Shown here piece after piece: positions 54,844 through 64,000 of a stretch of 64,000 bases of DNA. Both the position numbers and the translations under genes were made by a program. The notes under the pieces were generated by a model. It was not told where the DNA came from and did no database searches. It was given only the letters and a program-made list of their open reading frames with translations. The DNA is from an uncultured Tateyamaria sp. GTDB taxonomy: Bacteria; Pseudomonadota; Alphaproteobacteria; Rhodobacterales; Rhodobacteraceae. How positions within the stretch are numbered: position 1 is the first letter of the stretch; each line of letters starts with the position of its first letter. The stretch covers positions 62,001 to 126,000 of the forward strand of contig NZ_CANNES010000006.1 of NCBI RefSeq assembly GCF_947503705.1, in the 5' to 3' direction.

Positions 54844-57016
54844 GGCCTTCCGGCCATCGGGATACGCCGCCCTTTTGGTCCTGCTTTTGACGGCAACGGG
54901 CCTCTGGGCCCAGGAGGCACCCGAAACCAAAGCACCGCCGCCCGCTGTTCTGATTGCCGACGATATCCAGGTGACTCGCGACCGAGTGCTGATTGCGAGC
55001 GGCAATGTCGAGGCGTTTCAGGGCACCACCCGGCTGACTGCTGGAGAAATCCGCTATGACCAGAACACCGGCGCGCTTTCCATCACGGGGCCGATCACGA
55101 TCGAAGACGGCAACGGCACCACGATCCTCGCCAATCAGGCGGAACTGAGCCGCGATTTGCAAAACGGGCTGCTGACCGGCGCGCGGCTGGTGCTGAACGA
55201 TCAATTGCAACTGGCCGCGGTCCAGATGAACCGGGTCGGCGGGCGCTACACCCAGCTTTACAAGACTGCCGTGACCTCCTGCCGGATTTGCGAGGATGAC
55301 CCAACGCCGCCGCTTTGGCAGATCCGGGCCAAACGGGTGGTGCATGACCGCGAAGAACGGCAACTTTATTTCGACGAGGCACAGTTCCGGATCAAAGGCA
55401 CGCCGGTGTTTTACCTGCCCCGGCTGCGCCTGCCCGATCCGACGCTGAAACGGGCCACCGGCTTTCTGATCCCTTCCGTCAAATCAACTTCGCAATTGGG
55501 GACCGGGATCAAGGTGCCCTATTTCATCCGGCTGGGCGATCACCGGGATCTGACGCTGACGCCGTACCTGTCTGGCAACACGCGCACGCTGGAATTCCGC
55601 TACCGGCAAGCCTTTACCCGTGGGCGCATCGCTTTTGAGGGGGCGATCACGGACGACGATCTGGAACCGGGCAACGGCCGGGGCTATCTCTTTGGGATCG
55701 GACAATTTGCACTCAAACGGGACTTTGTTCTGCAATTCGACATCGAAGTGACTTCGGACGACGCCTACCTCAAGGATTACGGCTTTTCGGACAAGGACAG
55801 GCTGGACAGCGAACTCAGGGTCAGCCGGACGAAACGCGACGAATATATCCGGCTCAGCTATATCAACTTCAAATCGCTGCGCGACGGCGAAGATAACGAC
55901 ACGCTGCCCACGGACGTGATCGACGCACTCTATGAACGGCGGTTGTTTCCCCGGGCCATCGGGGGCGAGTTCCGGCTGACGGCGGCGGCGCATACTCATT
56001 TCCGGCATTCCAGCGTGGATGTCGACGCCAATGGCGACGGGATCGTGGACGGGCGGGATGTATTTCGGGTGAATGTCGACGCGGAATGGCTGCGCAACCT
56101 CCAATGGGGCGGCCTGCAAGTGCAGACAACACTTGGGGTGTCGGCGGACGCGTTCCGCGTGAACCAGGACAGCACCTTTGACGACAGCGATAGCGGCATC
56201 GCCCCAAAGGCCGCCGTGACCCTGCGCTATCCGCTGGTCCATTACGGCAAGAATGCCAGCAACCTGATCGAACCCGTGGTGCAATTCGGTTGGGTCGGTG
56301 GCGATGGGCTTGCCGTCCCGAATGAAGAAAGCACGCGGGTCGAATTTGACGAGGGCAACCTTTTGTCACTGTCGCGCTTTCCCGCCCCTGACGTGCGCGA
56401 ACGGGGCTGGGCCGTGGCCTATGGCGCGTCCTGGGCGCGGTACGGGGCCGATACGTGGTCGGCAAACCTGACGATGGGTCAGGTCCTGCGCGAGGACGCG
56501 CAGGCGGATTTCACTGAAACCTCAGGGCTGGCCACGACCACCTCTGATTTCCTTCTGGCCGGTCAGCTCAAGTTCAATGGCGGGCTGGCGGTATCGGGGC
56601 GCACGCTCTTTGATGAAAACTTTGACGTGTCCAAGGCCGAGGTGCGTGGCGACTGGAGCAATCAGCGCCTCGATCTGGGGGGCAGCTATATCTGGATTTC
56701 GGATGATGCGGCCGAAGACCGGCTGTCCCCGATCAGCGAGTTCACCTTTGACGGGGCCTACCGGATCGACCGGTTCTGGACGGCCAGCCTTGACTGGCGC
56801 TACGACCTCGAAGAGGGGCGCGCCGCCACTGCAGGGGCGGGACTGAGCTATTCCAACGAATGCGTGACCATCGCCATGTCGGTGAACCGGCGCTATACCT
56901 CGTCAACAAGTGTTGAGCCTTCCACCAGTCTGGGGTTAACAGTATCCTTGCGGGGCTTTTCGGCTGATACCGGGGGCACCACACACACGCGATCATGCGG
57001 AAAGCAGGCGAAATGA
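54836..57016 (+). CDS. lptD: LPS assembly protein LptD
   Basis: A 726-residue outer-membrane barrel that inserts LPS. Signal peptide about 1-25; OstA-like N-terminal domain (ADDIQVTRDRVLIASGNVEA), then the barrel. Cys residues in TSCRICEDDP and SNECVTIAM, plus one in the C-terminal SCGKQ, could form the disulfides that LptD needs. Start overlaps lptG. Confidence 0.95.
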   Translation: MARAFRPSGYAALLVLLLTATGLWAQEAPETKAPPPAVLIADDIQVTRDRVLIASGNVEAFQGTTRLTAGEIRYDQNTGALSITGPITIEDGNGTTILANQAELSRDLQNGLLTGARLVLNDQLQLAAVQMNRVGGRYTQLYKTAVTSCRICEDDPTPPLWQIRAKRVVHDREERQLYFDEAQFRIKGTPVFYLPRLRLPDPTLKRATGFLIPSVKSTSQLGTGIKVPYFIRLGDHRDLTLTPYLSGNTRTLEFRYRQAFTRGRIAFEGAITDDDLEPGNGRGYLFGIGQFALKRDFVLQFDIEVTSDDAYLKDYGFSDKDRLDSELRVSRTKRDEYIRLSYINFKSLRDGEDNDTLPTDVIDALYERRLFPRAIGGEFRLTAAAHTHFRHSSVDVDANGDGIVDGRDVFRVNVDAEWLRNLQWGGLQVQTTLGVSADAFRVNQDSTFDDSDSGIAPKAAVTLRYPLVHYGKNASNLIEPVVQFGWVGGDGLAVPNEESTRVEFDEGNLLSLSRFPAPDVRERGWAVAYGASWARYGADTWSANLTMGQVLREDAQADFTETSGLATTTSDFLLAGQLKFNGGLAVSGRTLFDENFDVSKAEVRGDWSNQRLDLGGSYIWISDDAAEDRLSPISEFTFDGAYRIDRFWTASLDWRYDLEEGRAATAGAGLSYSNECVTIAMSVNRRYTSSTSVEPSTSLGLTVSLRGFSADTGGTTHTRSCGKQAK

Positions 57017-58254
57017 GCGGTAAGACCATGAAACAGCTGATCCAGACGGCAGCCTCCCTTTGCATAGTGGCGGCGCTGACGCCCGCCACCGCTGTGGCGC
57101 AAAACCTCTTTTCCAAGGCCGCACAGGTGGACGAGGCGGTCATCACCGAATTTGAAGTGCAACAGCGCATCAGGTTCCTGCAAGTGCTGGGCACCCCCGT
57201 GGGCACGCGCGCGGACGTGCTGGACGAGTTGATCAAGGACCGCCTGCGCGAGGCCGCGACAATCCAATCTGGCATCACCCTGTCGAACGAGGATCTGCAA
57301 CAGGGGCTGACGGATTTTGCCGCCCGCGCCCAGCTTTCTGCCGAAGAGTTCGTGAAGGGCCTCGAAAGTGAAGGGATCGCCCGCGAAACCTTCCGCGACT
57401 TTGTCGCCACCTCGATCATCTGGCGCGACTACATCCGCGCCCGCTTCGGCGCGCGGGTCCAGATTTCGGACGAAGAAGTGGACCGCGCCGTGCAATCCGT
57501 GGGCACCAATACCGGCATCGAAGTGCTGGTGTCAGAGATCATCATCCCCGCGCCACCAGACCGCGCCGCCGCCGTGCAAGCCCAGGCCGAAGAGATTGCC
57601 GAAAGCACGACCGAAGCGGAGTTTTCCAACTACGCCCGCCGTTTTTCCGCGACTGCTTCGCGGGGCAACGGGGGCCGTTTGAACTGGCTGCCGATCACCG
57701 AACTGCCCCCGCCGCTGCGCCCGATCCTGCTGGCGCTGGGTCAGGGCGAAGTCACCGCCCCTCTGCCTATCCCCAATGCAGTGGCGCTGTTCCAACTACG
57801 TGACATCCGCGAAACAGACACGCCTGATCCAGAATATGCCGCCATCGAATATGCGGCTTACTACATCGCCGGCGGGCGCACGCCCGAGGCCCTGTCGCGC
57901 GCCGCCGCGATCCGCGCCCGCGTGGACCGCTGTGACGACCTTTATGGCGTGGCCCAGGGTCAGCCCGAAAATGTTCTGGAGCGGGGCAGCCTGACGCCCG
58001 AAGAGATCCCTCAGGACATCGCCATTGAACTGGCCAAGCTGGACCCGGGCGAAGTCTCTACCGCGCTGACGCGGGCCAATGGCGAAACGCTGGTCTTCCT
58101 GATGCTGTGCGGGCGCACGCTTGTCCTGCCCGAAGACCAGGAGGTCGACCGCCAGGCTGTGGCCGCACAACTGCGCAACAGCCGCCTGACCGCCTTTTCC
58201 GATACGCTTCTGGAAGAGCTGCGCGCCGACGCCACCATTCGCATTTTTGAGTGA
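57013..58254 (+). CDS. surA: SurA-like periplasmic peptidyl-prolyl isomerase
   Basis: A 413-residue exported chaperone. Signal peptide about residues 6-30 (ending ATAVAQ), N-terminal helical chaperone domain (about 35-160) and one parvulin domain (about 165-265) with SATASRGNGGRLNWLPI. It helps outer-membrane proteins such as LptD to fold. ATG 57013 overlaps the lptD stop (ATGA); ATG 57028 is possible. Confidence 0.9.
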   Translation: MSGKTMKQLIQTAASLCIVAALTPATAVAQNLFSKAAQVDEAVITEFEVQQRIRFLQVLGTPVGTRADVLDELIKDRLREAATIQSGITLSNEDLQQGLTDFAARAQLSAEEFVKGLESEGIARETFRDFVATSIIWRDYIRARFGARVQISDEEVDRAVQSVGTNTGIEVLVSEIIIPAPPDRAAAVQAQAEEIAESTTEAEFSNYARRFSATASRGNGGRLNWLPITELPPPLRPILLALGQGEVTAPLPIPNAVALFQLRDIRETDTPDPEYAAIEYAAYYIAGGRTPEALSRAAAIRARVDRCDDLYGVAQGQPENVLERGSLTPEEIPQDIAIELAKLDPGEVSTALTRANGETLVFLMLCGRTLVLPEDQEVDRQAVAAQLRNSRLTAFSDTLLEELRADATIRIFE

Positions 58255-58261
58255 TAGGGTC

Positions 58262-59227
58262 ATGACCGGCGCACCCGTCGCCATCACCTGTGGCGAACCG
58301 GCCGGCATCGGCCCCGAGGTGGCGGCCAAGGGCTGGGCGGCGCTGCGCGGCGAGGTGCCCATGGTCTGGATCGGTGACCCGCGCCATTTGCCTGGCGGCA
58401 CGCCCGTCACGATCGTGTCAGACGCGTCCGAGGCCCCTGCCGTCTGCGCCGACACCCTGCCCGTCCTGCACCATGCGTTCGCCGGCCCGGCCACGCCAGG
58501 CACGGCAGACCCCGGCAACGCCCAAGGCGTGATCGACGTGATCGCCCGCGGTGTCGATCTTGTACGCGCAGGTGGCGCCTGCGCCCTTTGCACGGCGCCC
58601 ATCCACAAAAAGGTGCTGATGGACGGTGCGGATTTCGCTTATCCCGGCCACACCGAATACCTTGAGGCGCTGACGGACGCGCCCCGCGCGGTGATGATGC
58701 TCGCCTCTGACGAACTGCGCGTGGTGCCCACCACAATCCACATCGCGCTGGATCAGGTTGCCACCGCACTGACGCCGGATTTGTTGCGCACAACCATTCA
58801 AATCACGGCCGCAGGCCTGCGCGACCAATTCGGGATCGAAGCGCCCAGGCTGGTCGTCGCGGGCCTCAATCCCCATGCGGGCGAAGGCGGGGCCATGGGC
58901 CGCCAGGAACTGGACTGGATCGCGGCGCTCGTGGCCGAAGTCGCGGCCACCGGCATCGACGTCACTGGCCCCTGGCCCGGCGACACGCTCTTTCACGCCG
59001 CCGCCCGCACCCGTTATGACGCGGCCATCTGCATGTATCACGACCAGGCCCTGATCCCGATCAAGACGCTGGATTTCGACCGGGGTGTGAACGTAACCCT
59101 GGGCTTACCGATCATCCGCACCTCTCCCGATCACGGGACCGCCTTTGACATCGCGGGGCGCGGCATCGCCAACCCGACGAGTATGATCGAGGCGATCAAG
59201 CTGGCCGCGCGGATGGCAAATGGGTAA
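58262..59227 (+). CDS. pdxA: 4-hydroxythreonine-4-phosphate dehydrogenase PdxA
   Basis: A 321-residue NAD-dependent enzyme of pyridoxal phosphate synthesis. It has AITCGEPAGIGPEVAAKG, CTAPIHKKVL and the metal-ligand stretch CMYHDQALIPIKTLDF. The ATG lies eight bases after the surA stop. The pdxA-rsmA order after surA is common in proteobacteria. Confidence 0.95.
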   Translation: MTGAPVAITCGEPAGIGPEVAAKGWAALRGEVPMVWIGDPRHLPGGTPVTIVSDASEAPAVCADTLPVLHHAFAGPATPGTADPGNAQGVIDVIARGVDLVRAGGACALCTAPIHKKVLMDGADFAYPGHTEYLEALTDAPRAVMMLASDELRVVPTTIHIALDQVATALTPDLLRTTIQITAAGLRDQFGIEAPRLVVAGLNPHAGEGGAMGRQELDWIAALVAEVAATGIDVTGPWPGDTLFHAAARTRYDAAICMYHDQALIPIKTLDFDRGVNVTLGLPIIRTSPDHGTAFDIAGRGIANPTSMIEAIKLAARMANG

Positions 59228-59239
59228 AGCCTCCGGCGG

Positions 59240-59262
59240 GCATATTTTGGGAACAATGAAAA
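59240..59262 (+). promoter_or_regulatory. Recurrent AT-rich leader motif before rsmA
   Basis: GCATATTTTGGGAACAATGA leads to the rsmA start at 59264. It matches the motifs before purS and the DUF1499 gene and stands where a ribosome-binding site should be. Confidence 0.5.
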
Positions 59263-59263
59263 C

Positions 59264-60106
59264 ATGAGTGCCATCGACGATCTGCCGCCGTTATCCCGTG
59301 TGATTGCCGATCACGGGCTGAGCGCGCGTAAGTCCTTGGGCCAGAACTTTCTGCTGGATCTGAACCTCACGGCCAAGATTGCACGGCAGGCAGGGGATTT
59401 GACCGGGGTGGATGTGCTCGAGATCGGGCCCGGGCCTGGTGGGCTGACCCGCGGCCTTTTGGCAGAAGGCGCGCGCAAGGTACTCGCCATTGAAAAGGAT
59501 GCGCGGTGCCTGCCGGCTCTGGGCGAGATTGTGGGTGCTTATCCGGGTCGGTTGCAGGTGATCGAAGGCGACGCGTTAGACATTGATCCGCTGGCCCACC
59601 TTGAAGCACCCATCCGGGTGGCGGCCAACCTGCCCTACAATGTGGGCACCGAATTGCTGGTCCGTTGGCTCACGCCGCCCGACTGGCCGCCCTTCTGGCA
59701 ATCGCTGACGCTCATGTTTCAGCGCGAAGTGGCCGAACGGATCGTGGCGGCCCCCGGTTCAAAAGCTTATGGGCGGCTTGCCTTGCTGGCCCAATGGCGG
59801 GCCGATGCCAAGATCGTTATGTCGCTACCCCCCGAGGCTTTCACGCCGCCGCCCAAGGTATCCAGCGCCGTGGTCCACCTGACGGCCCTGCCCGCCCCCC
59901 GGTTCGAAGCGGATGCGCTGGTGTTGAACCGGGTTGTGGCGGCGGCCTTTAACCAGCGGCGCAAAATGCTGCGCTCGGCCCTCAAGGGCATTGCACCCGA
60001 TATCGAGGACCGGCTTCGCGCAGCCGGTATAGCGCCCACAGAGCGGGCGGAACAGGTATCTCTCGAAGGGTTTTGCGCGCTCGCCCGGGCGGTTGCCGCA
60101 GGCTAG
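59264..60106 (+). CDS. rsmA: 16S rRNA dimethyladenosine transferase RsmA
   Basis: A 280-residue methyltransferase that dimethylates A1518 and A1519 of 16S rRNA. It has [18 protein letters not shown], the SAM motif [15 protein letters not shown] and the catalytic NLPYNVG. Length normal. Confidence 0.96.
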   Translation: MSAIDDLPPLSRVIADHGLSARKSLGQNFLLDLNLTAKIARQAGDLTGVDVLEIGPGPGGLTRGLLAEGARKVLAIEKDARCLPALGEIVGAYPGRLQVIEGDALDIDPLAHLEAPIRVAANLPYNVGTELLVRWLTPPDWPPFWQSLTLMFQREVAERIVAAPGSKAYGRLALLAQWRADAKIVMSLPPEAFTPPPKVSSAVVHLTALPAPRFEADALVLNRVVAAAFNQRRKMLRSALKGIAPDIEDRLRAAGIAPTERAEQVSLEGFCALARAVAAG

Positions 60107-60109
60107 CGC

Positions 60110-60697
60110 CTATTCTGCCGCCTCAGGTGCCGAACCGCTGTCTGGCGTCGGCGTCTCTTCGTCAGTGGGTGCTTTGGGCTTGCGGGTCCGGGTGCGCGGC
60201 TTGGGCTTGGGTTTGCTCTCTGGCGTCTCAACCAGACCGCTGTCGCCTTCGGCCTCGACCACATCAGGTTGGGGCGCCTCGGTCGGATCAGACGGGGGCG
60301 CAGGTTGTGCCGCCTCCTGCTCCTGACGGGCGGCGCGCTCGCGGTCACGCTCGGCCTGACGTTCACGGTTCTGGCGATCCTGTTCGGCCTGCCGTTCGCG
60401 GTTCTGGCGGTCCTGCTCTTCGCGGCGGGCATCAATCTCGCGCTGCGCCTCGCTCAGCATCCGCAGGTAGTGCTCTGCGTGCTGCTGGAAATTCTCTGTT
60501 GCCACCCGGTCGCCGGACAGCTGCGCGTCGCGCGCAAGCTGGTTGTACTTGTCGATGATCTGCTGCGGCGTGCCGCGCACCTTGCCCTCTGGGCCGGAAC
60601 TGTCAAAGACACGATTTACGACGTTGCCACCGCCACCGCTGTTGTTGTTGCGGCTGCGATTGTTCTTGGACCGGGACCGTGATCTCGAAGATTTCAT
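60110..60697 (-). CDS. DUF4167 domain-containing protein
   Basis: A 195-residue protein. An Arg/Ser/Asn-rich N-terminus (SRSRSKNNRSRNNNS) and a conserved core (VVNRVFDSSGPEGKVRGTP; HAEHYLRML) are typical of DUF4167. Tandem 11-residue repeats around QDRQNRERQAE follow, then a Pro/Glu-rich tail. The basic N-terminus suggests nucleic acid binding; function unknown. In alphaproteobacteria it is usually beside prmC-prfA, as here. Confidence 0.9.
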   Translation of the reverse strand: MKSSRSRSRSKNNRSRNNNSGGGGNVVNRVFDSSGPEGKVRGTPQQIIDKYNQLARDAQLSGDRVATENFQQHAEHYLRMLSEAQREIDARREEQDRQNRERQAEQDRQNRERQAERDRERAARQEQEAAQPAPPSDPTEAPQPDVVEAEGDSGLVETPESKPKPKPRTRTRKPKAPTDEETPTPDSGSAPEAAE

Positions 60698-60869
60698 GTA
60701 GTCTGTTCAGCTCTCTGGCAGTGTTTTGCTGATCGCCTTGTGGTGCAGTATTGGCACCATCCTCATAACACGCGGCGATCTATCGGGCGAAGACCGTATG
60801 CAGGGCAACATGCCATAACACCGGGTCTGCGCATGAATAAGCATGGGTTTGGTTCCAGAACAAGTCCAA

Positions 60870-60909
60870 ATCCCGCATTCGGGGCATTTTTGCGCGCCCT
60901 ATGCGGGAT
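60870..60909. terminator. Candidate terminator at the end of prmC
   Basis: ATCCCGCAT at 60870-60878 pairs with ATGCGGGAT at 60901-60909 (9 bp, 22-base loop), spanning the prmC stop. No T-run follows, so factor-independent termination is uncertain. Confidence 0.45.
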
Positions 60910-61732
60910 TTTGCGCAACAACCACCCGGTCACGACGATCCAGATCCGGCAGAATGCGCACCGATCCCCAGCCTTCGCGCTCAAAGATGCGGCGCACATC
61001 AGGCCCCTGTTCATGACCGATCTCACACAGAACACGGCCCCGCGGGGTCAGGTAACTGCCCGCCTCCGCTGCAATGATCCGGTAGGCTGACAGCCCGTCG
61101 CCCTCATCTGTCAGGGCCATGCGCGGCTCATGATCGCGCAGCTCTGGCGATACCTCATCCATCTCGAAGGCGGCCAGGTAGGGCGGGTTCGCCACGATCA
61201 GGTCAAAGCGGCCTTCGACACCCTCGAACCAGTCGCCGGTGATGATCTGAGCGCGGTCTGCCACGTCGTTGAGAACGGCATTGGCGCTGGCCTGCAAACA
61301 GGCCGCCTCGCTCAGATCAATGCCGAGGCCCTTTGCGTCCTGTCGTTCCGCCAGAAGAGTGACAAGAATGCAGCCCGATCCGGTGCCCAGGTCCAGCACA
61401 CGGGCGAAATCTTCCGCCAGGGCCGCCTCGATCAATGTCTCGGTCTCGGGGCGCGGGTCCAGCACATCGCCGCTGATCTTGAAGCGACGGCCATAAAACT
61501 CCCGCTCGCCGATCAGGTGGCTGACGGGCACGCGCACGGCGCGCAAGGCAATCAGATTATCATAGCGCTCCGCAATCTCGGGTGCGATATCCTCGGGCGC
61601 GATCAGGGTCACACGGGCCGCATCCACCTGCGCCGCATGGGCCAGAAGCAGCCGGGCATCACGCGCGGGGTCCGGCACACCAGCCGCCCGCAATCGCGCT
61701 GTGGCGGACGCCATCGCCTGGGCCGCGGTCAC
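60899..61732 (-). CDS. prmC: Release factor glutamine methyltransferase PrmC
   Basis: A 277-residue enzyme that methylates the GGQ glutamine of release factors. It has [18 protein letters not shown] for SAM and the catalytic NPPY in VANPPYL. It starts with GTG overlapping the prfA stop (GTGA), so it is coupled to its substrate's gene. Confidence 0.95.
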   Translation of the reverse strand: MTAAQAMASATARLRAAGVPDPARDARLLLAHAAQVDAARVTLIAPEDIAPEIAERYDNLIALRAVRVPVSHLIGEREFYGRRFKISGDVLDPRPETETLIEAALAEDFARVLDLGTGSGCILVTLLAERQDAKGLGIDLSEAACLQASANAVLNDVADRAQIITGDWFEGVEGRFDLIVANPPYLAAFEMDEVSPELRDHEPRMALTDEGDGLSAYRIIAAEAGSYLTPRGRVLCEIGHEQGPDVRRIFEREGWGSVRILPDLDRRDRVVVAQNPA

Positions 61733-62778
61733 GTGCCCATCTCCGCCATCATGCGGGCTTGCGCATCCGCGGTCAGCGCATCAATCACGTCGTTCAGGTC
61801 CCCCTGCATGATCTGATCCAGCTTATAAAGCGTCAGATTGATCCGGTGATCGGTCATGCGGCCTTGGGGGAAATTATAGGTGCGGATACGCTCGGACCGG
61901 TCACCCGATCCCACTTGCGCCGCGCGGTCCGCCGAACGTTCGCTGTCAACCCGCTGCCGCTCCAGATCATAAAGGCGTGCGCGCAAGACCTGCATGGCAA
62001 TCTCGCGGTTGCGGTGTTGGGATTTTTCCGAACTGGTAACGACAAGGCCCGTGGGCAGGTGCGTGATGCGTACGGCACTGTCGGTTGTGTTCACGTGCTG
62101 CCCGCCCGCCCCCGAGGCACGCATGGTATCGATGCGAATATCCCCGGGGTTGATGTCGATATCCACGTCTTCCGCCTCTGGCAGAACGGCCACCGTGGCA
62201 GCAGATGTATGGATGCGCCCGCCGCTTTCGGTTGTGGGCACACGCTGTACCCGGTGCACACCGGATTCGTATTTCAACCGGGCAAAGACGTTCTCGCCCT
62301 TGATATGAGCCACCACTTCCTTGATGCCGCCCAACTCGGTGGCCTGCTCTTCAATGATCTCCACACGCCAGCCCTGCGCCTCTGCATAACGCTGATACAT
62401 GCGCAGCAAGTCACCCGCAAAAAGGGCGGCTTCATCGCCCCCCGTCCCGGGTCGTATCTCCAGCATCGCAGGACGGGCATCAGCGGCATCCTTGGGCAAC
62501 AGCGACAGTTGCAAGGCGGCCTCGGCTTCCGGCAAAGCCGCCTTCAACCGGGGCACTTCCTCCGCGGCCAGCTCCGCCATGTCGGGATCGTCCAGCATCG
62601 CTTCGGCCTCGCCCAACTCATCCACCAGACGGGTATAGGTCTCGATCTGCTCCACCACCGGGCGCAAATCGGAATACTCCTTGGCCAGCACCGCAATATC
62701 GTCCGACCCAGCCGCCATCGCCGCTTCAAGATATTGAAAGCGTTGGGTGATCTGAATAAGGCGGTCTTGCGCGATCAT
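61729..62778 (-). CDS. prfA: Peptide chain release factor 1
   Basis: A 349-residue RF1, which ends translation at UAA and UAG. It has the GGQ motif in [17 protein letters not shown] and the stop-codon-recognition region. ATG 62778 matches the family; a TTG at 62796 with AAGG ahead is possible. Confidence 0.96.
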   Translation of the reverse strand: MIAQDRLIQITQRFQYLEAAMAAGSDDIAVLAKEYSDLRPVVEQIETYTRLVDELGEAEAMLDDPDMAELAAEEVPRLKAALPEAEAALQLSLLPKDAADARPAMLEIRPGTGGDEAALFAGDLLRMYQRYAEAQGWRVEIIEEQATELGGIKEVVAHIKGENVFARLKYESGVHRVQRVPTTESGGRIHTSAATVAVLPEAEDVDIDINPGDIRIDTMRASGAGGQHVNTTDSAVRITHLPTGLVVTSSEKSQHRNREIAMQVLRARLYDLERQRVDSERSADRAAQVGSGDRSERIRTYNFPQGRMTDHRINLTLYKLDQIMQGDLNDVIDALTADAQARMMAEMGT

Positions 62779-62839
62779 GTCGCGGGTTTGATCCAAGCAG
62801 GGCCTTTGGTCAAGAGGCCGTTCGTGCTATATGGAGCGC

Positions 62840-63151
62840 ATGAAAAAGCTTATCGTTCTTTCCGCCCTCATGGTCAGCCCGGTACTCACCCCGGCTCTGG
62901 CCGATGTCACCAGCCCCTCCGGCAAAACGGTCGAATGCTACTGCACCGACAAATCCGGCGCCCGGGTCGAGCTTGGTCAAACTGTCTGTCTGAACGTGGG
63001 CGGGCGCATGTTCATGGCGCAATGCCAGATGTCGCTGAACTCGCCCATGTGGCGAGAGGTCGAACAAGGATGCCTCAGTTCGTCGCTGTCATCCCCGTTC
63101 GGCGACAGCCCGCAACCGCTCCAGTCGTTTGCCGTTCACTCCCAGATCTGA
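62840..63151 (+). CDS. Small exported Cys-containing protein
   Basis: A 103-residue protein with signal peptide residues 1-21 (KKLIVLSALMVSPVLTPALA). The mature part has five Cys (ECYC, VCLN, QCQM, GCLS). ATG 62840 has GGAG four bases ahead; ATG 62831 is also in frame. The last 63 bases overlap the end of the DUF1499 gene on the other strand. Function unknown. Confidence 0.75.
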   Translation: MKKLIVLSALMVSPVLTPALADVTSPSGKTVECYCTDKSGARVELGQTVCLNVGGRMFMAQCQMSLNSPMWREVEQGCLSSSLSSPFGDSPQPLQSFAVHSQI

Positions 63152-63505
63152 TCGGCCAAAGCGCAGGCGCGCGAACATCCGGATCTGACCGTCCACATAC
63201 TCGACTGTGGTAAAATCGGGAAAGCCGATCCACTTGCTGCGTGTGCGATAGGTTACACGCCTGTCATCCACAGACCCGGCAATCACATCCGTGCGTGGCA
63301 GGGCACGGGCTGCGGCATCAATGCGGGCCAAGGCGTCTGGCTCGGCCTCAAAAACCCGGATCGCCCCGCCGGTCAGATCCTGGCTCTCAGTCGCCTCAAC
63401 CGGCTGATGCCAACGGCGCGCATCCGTGGGCGCCAACCGCACGAACAACGAACCAGAGATCACGAAAACTAAAATAAAAACAAGTAGATACACGACGAGC
63501 TTCAT
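63089..63505 (-). CDS. DUF1499 domain-containing protein
   Basis: A 138-residue protein. One N-terminal membrane anchor (about 3-24, LVVYLLVFILVFVISGSLFV), then the DUF1499 domain (VTYRTRSKWIGFPDFTTVEY). Function unknown. Its end overlaps the exported protein gene antisense. Confidence 0.88.
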   Translation of the reverse strand: MKLVVYLLVFILVFVISGSLFVRLAPTDARRWHQPVEATESQDLTGGAIRVFEAEPDALARIDAAARALPRTDVIAGSVDDRRVTYRTRSKWIGFPDFTTVEYVDGQIRMFARLRFGRSDLGVNGKRLERLRAVAERG

Positions 63506-63529
63506 CTTTCATTGTTCCAGTAAATATTC
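63506..63529 (-). promoter_or_regulatory. Recurrent AT-rich leader motif before the DUF1499 gene
   Basis: Read on the minus strand the motif runs GAATATTTACTGGAACAATG and then AAAG, and it directly touches the ATG at 63505. It is the third copy placed immediately before a start codon. Confidence 0.5.
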
Positions 63530-63539
63530 AATCGCGCCA

Positions 63540-64000
63540 TCAACGATAGGCAACGCCAGGCAAAATACACAACAGTTCATACAGGATATTCGCCCCCGTG
63601 AGCGCCGTATTGCCGGACGTATCATAGGGTGGTGACACCTCCACCAGATCACAGCCCACAATGTTCACCCCTTTCAGCGCCCGGATCAGCTGCATTGCCT
63701 GCGGCGTGGTCAACCCACCGATCTCCGGTGTCCCGGTGCCCGGCGCATAAGCCGGATCAAGGCTGTCGATGTCGTAGGTGACATAAACCGGCCCGTCGCC
63801 AATATCGCGGCGAATCTCGGCGCCAAGCGTGCTCAGGTCACGGCCCCACAGCTCGGGCGCCAGAAACTGCTGAAACCCCCAACCGGCCGCTTCGGTAAAG
63901 TCTTCTGCCGAATAACCCGTACCGCGCAGCCCAATCTGGTAGGTTTTTGAGGGGTTTATCAGCCCTTCTTCATAGGCGCGGCGAAACACGGTTCCGTGGG
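63540..64000 (-). CDS. speB: Agmatinase/arginase family protein (partial, 5' end outside window)
   Basis: The C-terminal part (about 150 residues visible) of a ureohydrolase. It has VYVTYDIDSLDPAYAPGTGT, the Mn-binding DxDxxDP signature, and DLVEVSPPYDTSGNTALTGA. Agmatinase turns agmatine into putrescine and urea; guanidino-substrate relatives are possible. The start lies beyond the window end. Confidence 0.9.
   Translation of the reverse strand, partial: HGTVFRRAYEEGLINPSKTYQIGLRGTGYSAEDFTEAAGWGFQQFLAPELWGRDLSTLGAEIRRDIGDGPVYVTYDIDSLDPAYAPGTGTPEIGGLTTPQAMQLIRALKGVNIVGCDLVEVSPPYDTSGNTALTGANILYELLCILPGVAYR

Noticed and set aside
1-64000. CRISPR arrays, insertion sequences, prophage or integrase genes
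   Set aside because: No regularly spaced repeats, transposase, integrase or phage structural genes were seen; the only dispersed repeats are the short hairpin and leader elements.

Overview
The window is a gene-dense piece of an alphaproteobacterial chromosome, almost certainly Rhodobacteraceae (Roseobacter group). Supporting signs are a circularly permuted two-piece ssrA with tag ANDNRAPMAVAA, SspB of the alpha type, an F1F0-ATPase zeta subunit (DUF1476), DUF4169, DUF4167 and DUF1499 proteins, a DctB/DctD pair, and what looks like a split cobalamin-dependent methionine synthase with a DUF1638 protein. I see no insertion sequence, prophage, CRISPR array or rRNA. The genus cannot be fixed from the sequence alone.

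Layout. 1-4.8 kb: a DinB-DUF1326-DUF2182 set on the minus strand, divergent from a FadR-type GntR regulator, followed by a selenium-binding protein/methanethiol oxidase and a membrane protein. 4.9-7.4 kb: a short-chain dehydrogenase, a leishmanolysin-like metalloprotease and a small membrane protein. 7.5-11 kb: ssrA, a SnoaL-like protein, a rhodanese-ChrB fusion with ChrA, and sspB. 11-19 kb: a secreted protein, fumC and a string of small coupled genes, a hairpin array, class I aldolase, a P450-hydrolase pair, ccdA and tusA. 19-28 kb: RNase E, a HAD hydrolase, dctD-dctB, purQ-purS-purC. 28-33 kb: the zeta subunit and the split methionine synthase locus, interrupted by a radical SAM gene with a LexA-type box. 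33-42 kb: sufE, a lipoprotein, RNase D, purN-purM, a porin, two tRNAs, a small Cys-rich secreted protein, a thioesterase, an EnvZ-like kinase and an MBL hydrolase. 42-50 kb: a class IV aminotransferase-GSCFA-SGNH operon, an aldose epimerase, a TfoX domain protein, a GNAT protein, ndk, an ABC-F ATPase, MarC and a retropepsin-like protease. 50-60 kb: holC, pepA, then the envelope-biogenesis run lptF-lptG-lptD-surA-pdxA-rsmA. 60-64 kb: DUF4167, prmC-prfA, small secreted proteins and the end of an agmatinase gene.

Genes work together in several ways. ssrA and sspB, about 3 kb apart, encode the tag and the adaptor that delivers tagged proteins to ClpXP. lptF/lptG/lptD and surA build and insert the LPS export machinery. 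prfA and prmC are a release factor and its methyltransferase. The pur genes fall in two blocks. The homocysteine-binding and corrinoid-binding proteins probably act as parts of one methionine synthase. Most operons use 4-base ATGA or GTGA start/stop overlaps. Start codons were chosen from ribosome-binding sites, overlaps and family lengths; uncertain ones are flagged.
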